A model generated the notes under the pieces. The model worked only from the letters and a program-made list of their open reading frames with translations, did no database searches and was not told the origin of the DNA. The position numbers and the translations under genes are program-made. From JABHHG01 sp964419445 (GTDB taxonomy: Bacteria > Fidelibacterota > Marinisomatia > SCGC-AAA003-L08 > D37C17), in the NCBI GenBank assembly GCA_964419445.1, contig CAYQPE010000001.1, forward strand, positions 20,190 through 84,189: a DNA stretch of 64,000 nt, given 5' to 3'. Positions 8,134 through 15,964 of the stretch are shown here, in pieces (positions within the stretch are counted from its first letter, which is position 1; the number at the start of each line of letters is the position of its first letter).

Positions 8134-9438
8134 ATGAAGAGTTTCTACAAATTATTTATATGCTTTTGTTTCTATGGTTTTATTTTGGGGCAAGTTGCAC
8201 CCTTTGTAACATCACCTTCTTTTAATAAAAAAGAATCAACAATTATTAATGCTCGCCCCCAACGAATTGGTAACCAAAGCATTATCCAGAATGATAATAG
8301 AGACCAATTTATTTTTAGAATTAAATCTGATACACCACATACAAAAGCACGTGTTTATATAATTGATGAGAATAATGCCTATTCTGGTCCATATTATTTT
8401 AAAACGCAAGAAATAGTAACAAATCCATTTACATGTATGGAGTGTACTATTTTAATAGAACAGCGCAATCAAAGCAATAGTCTAGAATTTGAACTATTGG
8501 AAATCACTAAGCCAGTTAAAATACATGATGCTGTTATTATTCCGCAAAAAAAATCTCAGCAACGTGAGAACCCTGTGATATTGGTAACAGGTTTTTGGCC
8601 ACCAACCAATGAAATGATTAGACATTTTAGCACAAGTGACATGCTAAATCCAGAAGGATGGCAAGGGAATGATTGGGAAGGTCGGGGATATGATGTTGTA
8701 TCCTATTTCCCAGAGTTTGAAAATCCAGATTGTGATAATTGTGGAATGGGATATGGAAATTTTGAAGTAGATTACCAAGATACATCTAATGACTTTTGGC
8801 CAATTGTAAATGCATTAAATCCCATTGCAATCATTACATTTAGTCGAGGATATATTGATTTGAGCTGGGAGATGGAGTTCAATTATTATAATAGATTAAA
8901 TTGGATTGGTGATTATCAAACTCCAGTATTACCTACACCGAATCCACCAGATGATAGTGTATCAAATTATTTTGTTCGTAATTCAACATTACCAGTAGAA
9001 AATTTAGTGGATGCCATTGCCAGTGCTAATTTAGGGTTAGATCCTTATGTTGATTGGAATGGTCACCCTGGTCAGTTTGTGTCAGAGTTTATGGGCTATC
9101 ATGGTGTATGGTATCAAGATACCCATTCTTTTGGCGATAATGTATGTGTCATTGCTGGTCATATTCATGTGGGTGGACTCATTGATTGGGATACGGCACG
9201 CCTAGCATCTGAAGTTTCTATAAGGGAAGTTATTAATTTTGTAGATCAGTTTACTTATACATCTGGTGATATAAATGATGATGATGTGATAGATATTTTG
9301 GACATTGTCATTTTAGTAAATGCAATCATGGGTACCACAGAATTAACTATGGTACAGTCTTATGCTGCAGATTTAAATGGTGATGGAAATATCAACATTC
9401 AAGATATTATTTTAACTATAAATATTATATTATCGTAA
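8134..9438 (+). CDS. Secreted pyroglutamyl-peptidase-like protein with C-terminal dockerin repeats
   Basis: This is a 434-residue exported protein. Residues 1-20 form a signal peptide ending FILGQ. Residues 148-375 resemble pyroglutamyl peptidase I (family C15): VTGFWPP at 151-157 matches the VTGFEPF start, SWEMEFNYY (E246/E248) the catalytic-Glu segment, GQFVSEF (313-319) the cysteine segment and GHIHVG (342-347, H345) the histidine segment. The position of the catalytic Cys is Ser317, so classic activity is doubtful. Residues 377-434 carry two EF-hand-like dockerin loops, GDINDDDVIDILD and DLNGDGNINIQD. The gene stands alone between the tRNA terminator and an Xaa-Pro aminopeptidase gene. 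The fold assignment rests on motif order and spacing only. Role: possibly cell-surface peptide handling or binding. Confidence 0.5.
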   Translation: MKSFYKLFICFCFYGFILGQVAPFVTSPSFNKKESTIINARPQRIGNQSIIQNDNRDQFIFRIKSDTPHTKARVYIIDENNAYSGPYYFKTQEIVTNPFTCMECTILIEQRNQSNSLEFELLEITKPVKIHDAVIIPQKKSQQRENPVILVTGFWPPTNEMIRHFSTSDMLNPEGWQGNDWEGRGYDVVSYFPEFENPDCDNCGMGYGNFEVDYQDTSNDFWPIVNALNPIAIITFSRGYIDLSWEMEFNYYNRLNWIGDYQTPVLPTPNPPDDSVSNYFVRNSTLPVENLVDAIASANLGLDPYVDWNGHPGQFVSEFMGYHGVWYQDTHSFGDNVCVIAGHIHVGGLIDWDTARLASEVSIREVINFVDQFTYTSGDINDDDVIDILDIVILVNAIMGTTELTMVQSYAADLNGDGNINIQDIILTINIILS

Positions 9439-9522
9439 AAGTTTGTCCCAAGCATTGTAAAATCGTATAAAATAGACTAAATTTTTAATCATCCTCTCCA
9501 TAAAATTCCAATATGAGGCGCT

Positions 9523-11292
9523 ATGTCGATATATAAAACACGTTTAAAATCCATTCGAAAATGGATAGACAGAAATAATTTAGATGCATTGATTATCCCC
9601 CACGAGGATGAATACTTGTCAGAGTATATCCCCCCCCAATGTGAACGCTTGGCATGGGCAACTGGATTTACAGGTTCGGCTGGTGCTGCAGTGGTACTCT
9701 CAAATAAGGCGGCAATTTTTGTTGATGGCAGGTACACTGTCCAAGTCCGCAATCAAGTGGATGAAGATTTATTTGATTACAAACATATTACTTCTGAACC
9801 ACTATTAGATTGGTTAAAATTGGAATTGAATGGTCAGGCTAAAATTGGTTATGATGCAAGGTTACACCGTGCCAATTGGCTGAAGCCATCTCAAAAAAAA
9901 TTAGGAGAGAAGTATGTGCTTGTTTCTATTGATGAAAACCCTATTGATACATTGTGGGTGGATAAACCAAAAGCCAATGCGGACAAACTCCTTTTATTAG
10001 ATGAGAAATATACTGGTGAATCCAGTGAATCTAAACGAGATAGAATAAGCAAAACCTTACAAAAAAAGAATTGCCATGCCGCATTAATTACTCAATTAGA
10101 TTCAATTGCATGGCTTCTTAACATCCGAGGACAAGATGTACCATGTAACCCTGTTCTTTTATGCCATGCTATCATATACGATAAAGGGAATGTGGACTTA
10201 TTTATTGATTCCAATAAAGTAGTCAATGATTTTCATGCTCATGTCGGAGATGGTGTAAACGTACTTCCTCCAGAATCAATTTCAACCACTTTTGAAAAAA
10301 TTTCCGGTAAAAAAATATTATTTAATTCAGTGGGAAGTAATGCTTTTTTTAAGTTTGAGTTAGAATCAATCGGTGCAGAAATTATTGAAGGTGAAGACCC
10401 ATGTTCCCTTCCTAAAGCATGCAAGAATACTGTGGAAATACAAGGCATGAAAGACTGTCATCTTAGAGATGCAGTTGCAGAATGCGAATTCTTATCGTGG
10501 TTTGACCATCAAGTTAACCAAGGGAATTTATTAGATGAAGGCACTTTGGCTGATAAATTAGATGGATTGCGTGCACAGCAACCATTGTATAAAGGATTAA
10601 GTTTTGGCACCATATCAGCCGCCGCAGGTAATGCAGCCATGTGTCATTACAGCCATTTAAATCAAGATGAGCCCGGAAAATTAGAAATGGATTCGGTGTA
10701 CCTCGTTGATAGTGGCGGTCAATATTTAGATGGTACCACTGACATTACAAGAACTATTGCAGTAGGAAATCCATCTGCATTTATTAAAAAAATGTTCACT
10801 TTAGTATTAAAAGGGCATATTGCCCTAGGGTCTGCTCGATTCCCACATGGCATTGGTGGTCAACATGTGGATACTTTAGCACGTCAATTTTTATGGCATC
10901 ATGGCTATGACTTTGACCATGGCACTGGTCATGGCGTTGGTTGTTTCCTAAATGTCCATGAGGGGCCACACCGTATAGGAAAAGGGGCAAATCAAGTACC
11001 ATTACAACCAGGAATGGTGGTATCTAATGAGCCGGGATATTATGAAGATAATCAATTTGGGATTCGTTGTGAAAATCTGATTTTTGTAAAAAAATCTGAC
11101 AAAGAAGGTTTATATGAATTTGAAAATCTAACCTTTGTTCCATTTGATACGCGCTTAATAGATACTTCATTGATGACTGATATTGAGATGAAATGGTTAA
11201 ACGATTACCATAAAGAAGTATTTGAAAAATTAAGTCCCTTAGTATCTGGAGATACACTAAAGTGGTTAGAAAATTCTACTCAACCCCTTTAA
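9523..11292 (+). CDS. pepP: Xaa-Pro aminopeptidase (M24B), long form
   Basis: This cytosolic metallopeptidase removes N-terminal residues before proline. Its 589 residues match the long eukaryote-like aminopeptidase P form with two creatinase-N-like domains (about 1-140 and 150-310), ahead of the pita-bread catalytic domain (310-525) and a C-terminal tail. The dinuclear metal ligands are visible: DSGGQYLDGTTDITRT (two Asp), HGTGHGVG (His), EPGYYE (Glu) and GIRCEN (Glu). The ATG at 9523 is preceded by GAGGCG. Its stop overlaps by a few bases the end of the convergent pseudogene at 11289. No loss of key residues is seen. Confidence 0.93.
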   Translation: MSIYKTRLKSIRKWIDRNNLDALIIPHEDEYLSEYIPPQCERLAWATGFTGSAGAAVVLSNKAAIFVDGRYTVQVRNQVDEDLFDYKHITSEPLLDWLKLELNGQAKIGYDARLHRANWLKPSQKKLGEKYVLVSIDENPIDTLWVDKPKANADKLLLLDEKYTGESSESKRDRISKTLQKKNCHAALITQLDSIAWLLNIRGQDVPCNPVLLCHAIIYDKGNVDLFIDSNKVVNDFHAHVGDGVNVLPPESISTTFEKISGKKILFNSVGSNAFFKFELESIGAEIIEGEDPCSLPKACKNTVEIQGMKDCHLRDAVAECEFLSWFDHQVNQGNLLDEGTLADKLDGLRAQQPLYKGLSFGTISAAAGNAAMCHYSHLNQDEPGKLEMDSVYLVDSGGQYLDGTTDITRTIAVGNPSAFIKKMFTLVLKGHIALGSARFPHGIGGQHVDTLARQFLWHHGYDFDHGTGHGVGCFLNVHEGPHRIGKGANQVPLQPGMVVSNEPGYYEDNQFGIRCENLIFVKKSDKEGLYEFENLTFVPFDTRLIDTSLMTDIEMKWLNDYHKEVFEKLSPLVSGDTLKWLENSTQPL

Positions 11293-11558
11293 AATAGATA
11301 TTTTTCTATTTCAGCAATATCTGATTTATTTGTAAGGTCTGGAACCACTTCTGACATTGGAATAGTTTTCAAAATCTGTGGATTTTCATCTACCATCATT
11401 TGAATTGCAGTGGGTAACTCTTTTTCATTTCGTACTGAATGAATTGGACACTGTTTCAAATAGGGCAATATGTGGGCAGTCTTCAATTTAAAGATGTTCA
11501 TACTCACGCCTATACGTCCGTTTTTAGAATTTGTATTAATATCTTCTATCGTTGGTTT
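11289..11558 (-). pseudogene. C-terminal stump of a sugar-1-phosphate nucleotidyltransferase
   Basis: Minus-strand text from 11558 to 11289 reads TIEDINTNSKNGRIGVSMNI, then a C-terminal part including CPIHSVRNEKELPTAIQ and SEVVPDLTNKSDIAEIEKYL. This is the end of an NTP_transferase family enzyme (mannose-1-P or glucose-1-P type). About 90 residues remain of an expected 240-350. There is no glycine-rich NTP-binding N terminus anywhere upstream. Instead the frame closes with a stop at 11559-11561 and the neighbouring text belongs to a GHMP kinase in another frame. A GTG at 11507 gives a 72-codon ORF, but it has no ribosome site and is unlikely to be functional. It is a deletion remnant. Confidence 0.75.
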
Positions 11559-12160
11559 TTACATCTATGTAAAACAGAAAGGGTATCTTTAGGCTCTTGA
11601 GAATCCCCTAAAACAAAGGCTCCCAATGGGCTTTTTAAAACATCTACATTTTAAATTGGTGTTGTAGTTAAATGGATAAGTTGGCCAATTGAAGTTGAAT
11701 ATTGATCCATCATTCCACCGGGTTCAGAAAATTCTAATACTTCAGCTCTATATGCTAGTTCAGCAATTTTCATATTATCCCAATGTGGAGGATTGTCGGC
11801 CATTTTTGATAATAAATGTATCCAGCTTACGGTAATTGCAGATGAACTACTGGTTCCTGCTTTTATTGGTATTTGACTATTGACGGTACAATCAAATCCT
11901 TGTGAAAAAAGCAATCCCTCATCAAGGCAAACTTTTAGCCCACTTTTATAATAATCACGTGGTGAAGTATAGTCAAAGTTGTTAAGGGAAAAGGATTCAG
12001 TTATATCAAGATTGGGTTTATGAATTATTATTTGTGAGTCGTTACGCTTTTTACCATTAATGAAGGCATATAATGAGATTGCCATTGCAATAACAGGTAG
12101 TCCCAGATAATCCTGATGTTCACCAAAAAGACAAATTCTGCCAGGGGTAGAAATTTTCAA
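11546..12160 (-). pseudogene. Broken GHMP-family sugar kinase (galactokinase-like)
   Basis: The reading starts at a TTG (12160) one base after the sdaA stop, and gives PGRICLFGEHQDYLGLPV, the galactokinase-type N terminus, then IPIKAGTSSSSAITVSW, the GHMP ATP-binding loop, and GGMMDQYSTSIGQ. A TAA at 11651-11653 interrupts it. The same frame then continues with family text (SPLGAFVLGDSQEPKDTL) to a TAG at 11546. About 205 of an expected 340-400 residues are represented and the C-terminal half is gone, replaced by the end of a nucleotidyltransferase. This points to an in-frame nonsense mutation plus a deletion. Such kinases phosphorylate galactose, GalNAc or related sugars; the exact substrate is unknown. 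Confidence 0.78.
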
Positions 12161-12161
12161 G

Positions 12162-13448
12162 TTAACATTCGGGTTCGTTTATGGAGATTTGAAGAGCAAG
12201 ACCGCCTTCAGCAGTTTCTTTATATTTACTCATCATATCTTGGGCGGTTTCCCACATGGTGATTATTACATCATCTAAAGAAACTTTAGCATCATGTGGA
12301 TTGGTATGCATTGCCAATTGAGCGGCAGTAATTGCCTTCATCGCACCCATTGTGTTTCGCTCTATGCATGGAATTTGTACCAGTCCACCCACAGGGTCAC
12401 AAGAAAGCCCTAAATGATGTTCCATTGCAATTTCAGCCGCCATTAAAATTTGATGAATATTTCCCCCCATAGAATGAGTTAGTGCACCTGCAGCCATTGC
12501 ACTTGAAACCCCAATTTCTGCTTGGCATCCACCTGCTGCTGCTGAAATAGTCGCCCCCTTTTTAAACAACATTCCTATTTCACCAGCAACTATTAGGAAT
12601 TCACGAATTTGAGTTTTAGTTTTTTGTTGTCTAAAAACCACATTATAAAGCAATACTGCAGGGATGACTCCCGATGCACCATTGGTTGGAGCAGTGACGA
12701 TTCGGCCATAGGATGCGTTTACTTCATTCACGGCCAAGGCGAAACAGCTTACCCAATTGGTAACTACCTCTAAATTATTAGGTTGTTGTGATAATTTTTC
12801 AAGCCAAGTATCAATATTTTCGAATTCAGATTCATCTAACAATTCCGAACAAATTTGTTGCGCTCGACGTTTTACCTGTAATCCTCCAGGGAGCTCACCT
12901 TGTTGTTGGCATCCTTCAAATATTGAATTGAGCATCACATCCCAAATCAAATCAAGCTTTTGAAAAATATTNNNNNNNNNNNNNNNNNNNNNNNNNNNNN
13001 NNNNNNNNNNNNNNNNNNNNNNNNNNNNNNNNNNNNNNNNNNNNNNNNNNNNNNNNNNNNNNNNNNNNNNNGCATGTTCAAGGTGAACATCTGAATAATT
13101 AAACTTAATATCATCATCTATAGAAAATGGGATATTTACTTGTTGAAGTAATGATATTGTGCTATTATCTTTGATTTTTTGGATATTTATAAAGAGGTCA
13201 TCGCTTTCAAAACTTTCAATCTCAAAGCCCATTAGACCCATCACGATGGATTTGTCTGTACCATGCCCAATACCAGTTTTTGCCAAAGAACCAAATAGCT
13301 CCACAGAAATATTTTGTGCTCCACTTAAAGTACGTGCGGAATGAATTTTAACTAAAAAGTCTTTGGCGGCATTCCATGGTCCCATTGCATGAGAACTCGA
13401 TGGACCAATGCCTATTTTAAATATATCAAATACGCTTATTTTTTCCAT
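12162..13448 (-). CDS. sdaA: L-serine dehydratase, single-chain iron-sulfur type (contains a scaffold gap)
   Basis: The enzyme deaminates L-serine to pyruvate and ammonia. The N-terminal domain reads VFDIFKIGIGPSSSHAMGPW and YGSL-like ELFGSLAKTGIGHGTD. The C-terminal catalytic domain has NEVNASYGRIVTAPTNGASG and keeps three cysteines in GGCQAEIG, LSCDPVGG and PCIERN that correspond to the 4Fe-4S ligands of the family. A 100-N run (12972-13071) falls between the domains; by comparison with E. coli SdaA about 75 residues should lie there instead of 33, so the real gap is probably near 226 bp. Its ATG directly follows the TAA of the symporter gene upstream, and the broken kinase follows one base later: a tight operon. 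Confidence 0.9.
   Translation of the reverse strand: MEKISVFDIFKIGIGPSSSHAMGPWNAAKDFLVKIHSARTLSGAQNISVELFGSLAKTGIGHGTDKSIVMGLMGFEIESFESDDLFINIQKIKDNSTISLLQQVNIPFSIDDDIKFNYSDVHLEHXXXXXXXXXXXXXXXXXXXXXXXXXXXXXXXXXXNIFQKLDLIWDVMLNSIFEGCQQQGELPGGLQVKRRAQQICSELLDESEFENIDTWLEKLSQQPNNLEVVTNWVSCFALAVNEVNASYGRIVTAPTNGASGVIPAVLLYNVVFRQQKTKTQIREFLIVAGEIGMLFKKGATISAAAGGCQAEIGVSSAMAAGALTHSMGGNIHQILMAAEIAMEHHLGLSCDPVGGLVQIPCIERNTMGAMKAITAAQLAMHTNPHDAKVSLDDVIITMWETAQDMMSKYKETAEGGLALQISINEPEC
12972..13071. other. Scaffold gap (100 N) inside sdaA
   Basis: Exactly 100 N. The flanks share no repeat, so unlike the uvrA gap this one hides real sequence. The reading frame requires a true length of 3n+1, and homology suggests about 226 bp. 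Confidence 0.8.
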
Positions 13449-15079
13449 TTACTTTGATTGATGCAGTTTAAAAATTCCAAATGCAGAAGAGAGGGTTATT
13501 GCAAATAAAAGAATTGAATTATAAAAATTTCCATATAGTAAAAATCCCATTCCAATAAGTGCACCATAAACAGCGAAACATCCCAATACCATAGATAGAA
13601 TTCCTGTAGGTACTGCCCATTTACTCGATTTATTGTTCGATGGAAAAGCCGCCCATCCTGGTCCACCAGGATTTACTTTATTAACAAATTGCTGAAGAAT
13701 ATTTTTGTCTTCAGGGGGCGTTACATAGGTTGCAATAACCCAAGTGAGAGTGGTGAGGATGGTTCCAAAAACTAATTTTTCCCATTCTTCTAGGTGAAGA
13801 AATCCGAAACGGTCATGAATAAAACTAAAATAGATGGAAATGATTAATGAGCTCACCATAGCCACAATTTCAGTATATGCATTTATCCGCCACCAAAACC
13901 ATCGAAGAATATAAATTAATCCAGTACCTGCGCCCAATCTTAAGAGAAGTGAAAAAGCTTGTCCCGCGCTGGTAAGCACTAATCCCAACCCTGCACCAAG
14001 AGCAAGGGAGATTATTGTAAATAATCGTGCCATCTTTATGAGTTGTTTTTCACTTGCTTGAGGGTTTTCAAAGCGTCGATAAAAATCATTAACCAAATAA
14101 CTAGAACCTAAATTTACTTGCGTTGACATCGTACTCATAAATGCAGCAATAAGCGATGCCGCTACCAATCCTAACAATCCAGCAGGTAATAATGTAAGCA
14201 TTGCAGGGTAAGCCACATCATGCCCCAATTTATCAGCAGGCAAATTGGGAAACTGCTGTTGAATATGGCTTAATTCGGGGAATACAACAAGTGATGCCAA
14301 TGCAATGAGAATCCAGGGCCAGGGCCGAAGTGCATAATGGGCAATATTAAATAATAATGTTGCTCCCACGGAATGAGATTCATCTTTAGCAGAGAACATT
14401 CGTTGTGCAATATATCCACCTCCACCTGGTTCTGCTCCAGGATAATAACTTGCCCACCATTGAACTGCTAGGGGAACAAGTAAAACAGGAATCCAAACAT
14501 CTGGGTTAGTCATATCTGGAAACATAGAGATTTTATCTATAACATTTGGGTGTGAAATTAGATTAGAGAGTCCCCCAATTTGTTCAAGGTTAAGAATGTA
14601 AATACATCCACCAATTGAACCAATCATAGCCAATGTAAATTGAACAAAATCTGTAACAATTACGGCCTTTAAACCACCCAATGTAGAGTAAATTAATGTA
14701 ATTGAACATGCCACCAGAAGTGTTTTCCAACCAGGCCAATTAAGTACAATTTCACCAAACTTTACAGCAGCTAAACTTACTGCACCCATAACCAATACAT
14801 TAAAAATAAGTCCTAAATATAGGGCTCTAAATCCACGTAAAAATGCAGCAGCTTTTCCACTATATCTTAACTCATAAAATTCAATATCAGTTAAAACGCC
14901 NNNNNNNNNNNNNNNNNNNNNNNNNNNNNNNNNNNNNNNNNNNNNNNNNNNNNNNNNNNNNNNNNNNNNNNNNNNNNNNNNNNNNNNNNNNNNNNNNNNN
15001 GTGATGCCCAAACTCCAATAAGGAGGGAAATTGTAAAATAGCAACCTATAATTGCCCAGTCTAATGTTGATAAAATCAT
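13449..15079 (-). CDS. Sodium:solute symporter family protein (SSS/SGLT-like; contains a scaffold gap)
   Basis: This is an inner-membrane Na+-coupled transporter with about 13 predicted helices. The start is the ATG at 15079 (MILSTLDWAIIGCYFTISLL), which abuts the stop of the broken oxidoreductase. After 26 residues a 100-N gap intervenes, then the protein resumes at GVLTDIEFYELRYSGKAAAF, a typical SSS segment, and continues with STLGGLKAVIVTDFVQF, PGAEPGGGGYIAQRMFSAKD and AFMSTMSTQVNLGSSYLVND. The two parts are in different frames across 100 N, so the real gap length must be 3n+2; homologues suggest about 78 missing residues. It lies in an operon with sdaA. The substrate could be a sugar (from the decayed neighbours) or an amino acid; sequence alone does not decide. 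Confidence 0.88.
14901..15000. other. Scaffold gap (100 N) inside the SSS symporter
   Basis: This is a placeholder of exactly 100 N whose flanks are in incompatible frames. That shows that its length is arbitrary; about 233 bp is expected from family comparison. Confidence 0.8.
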
Positions 15080-15481
15080 TTAAATCTCATCAGTTAATCC
15101 AAAAAGTCCATCACGTCCCATGTTGAGTGTTGCCATTATATCCCGGCGATAACATACATTTTCCATAATCATGCAACGCATCTCCGATTGTTAAGAGATA
15201 TTAACCAAGTCCCAGCATTCATCTACGGTAAGAGCGGCGGGCACTTCAGTTCCCACATGAATACCATTTTTCATGGCTGCAACTGCCATTTGATGATGCC
15301 ATTCCCAAGGGGTGGCAATATAAACGCCATCTATATCTTCTTTGGCAACCATATTTCTAAAATCCCCATCGCCATCTTTTGCTTTACTTTTTGAAAAGGC
15401 TAACGAAGGCAAGATAGTCGTGCCTACCCCAGCGATGGCTGTAGTTTTTAAAAATTCTTTTCGATTAATTTTTTTGCCCAT
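15080..15481 (-). pseudogene. Degraded Gfo/Idh/MocA oxidoreductase with Tat-like leader (GH109-like)
   Basis: The reading starts at 15481 after a GGAG site with NRKEFLKTTAIAGVGTTILP, a leader typical of exported Gfo/Idh/MocA proteins. It jumps straight to KEDIDGVYIATPWEWHHQMA, EVPAALTVDECWDLVN, so the glycine-rich NAD-binding strand (about 60-90 residues) has been lost. A TAA at 15191-15193 interrupts it; the same frame continues with CMIMENVCYRRDIMATLNM and GRDGLFG to a TAA at 15080 that abuts the symporter ATG. The remaining two thirds of the roughly 440-residue family is missing. ATPWEWH and LENVCY are characteristic of GH109-type N-acetylgalactosaminidases and close relatives, which use NAD+. 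It is clearly non-functional. Confidence 0.8.
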
Positions 15482-15544
15482 AGAATCTCCAAATTTTGTC
15501 GGAATGAAGTTGTTGAAATTAGGGCATTGAATGGGAATTAAAAG

Positions 15545-15572
15545 ATATAAAAAAGCCCTGATTTACAGGGCT
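15545..15572 (-). terminator. Rho-independent terminator after the small coiled-coil protein gene
   Basis: On the minus strand, stem AGCCCTG / CAGGGCT (15566-15572, 15554-15560) with loop TAAAT is followed by TTTTTTATA. It ends the transcript of the gene at 15580-15918 and separates it from the decayed operon. Confidence 0.85.
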
Positions 15573-15579
15573 CTTTTAT

Positions 15580-15918
15580 TTATTTTTTTAGCGCTTCTCG
15601 TTTCTTCTTATATTCATCTTTTAATTGAATAATTTCAGCTTTTCGTTTTTTCTTTAGTCGGTTAATTTCTTTTGTATAATGTTGGTGAATTGCCAACTTT
15701 TCAGCTTCAAATTCTTTACGTAGCTTTTCTTTTTCAAACTGAAGTTCATTGAATTTTTTCATATTTTTCTTTTTCATCGGCTTCACAACATTTTGAGAAT
15801 CTTTTTGCTCAATTTTTTTAGTAGCAGGCTTTTTCTCAACTTTAGTTATTCCTTTTTGTGAAAAGGCTAGGTTCAGAAATATTACACAAAATATAAAATA
15901 TTTAATATTAGTTTTCAT
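15580..15918 (-). CDS. Small secreted Lys/Glu-rich coiled-coil protein, unknown function
   Basis: This protein has 112 residues. Residues 1-21 are a signal peptide ending NLAFSQ. Residues 22-55 are a Lys-rich linker, and 56-112 is a highly charged amphipathic helix (FEKEKLRKEFEAEKLAIHQ, then KEINRLKKKRKAE and EYKKKREALKK), probably a coiled coil. The calculated charge is strongly positive. A strong AAGGAG site precedes the ATG. It lies 46 bp downstream of purA on the same strand and ends at a terminator. I recognise no family; a periplasmic OmpH/Skp-like role would be speculative because the length and fold do not match. Confidence 0.7.
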   Translation of the reverse strand: MKTNIKYFIFCVIFLNLAFSQKGITKVEKKPATKKIEQKDSQNVVKPMKKKNMKKFNELQFEKEKLRKEFEAEKLAIHQHYTKEINRLKKKRKAEIIQLKDEYKKKREALKK

Positions 15919-15964
15919 TGTTGTCTCCTTAATTGGTAGCTAAGTTAATTCTTTATAGAGATAT

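Noticed and set aside
9247..9438. A type IX secretion C-terminal sorting domain on the dockerin protein.
   Set aside because: The end is fully explained by two EF-hand-like dockerin loops; no Por-type beta-sandwich segment follows.
11289..12160. A possible bifunctional kinase-nucleotidyltransferase fusion protein.
   Set aside because: The two parts are in different frames, two in-frame stops interrupt the kinase, and the middle of both domains is missing. It is a deletion scar, not a fusion.
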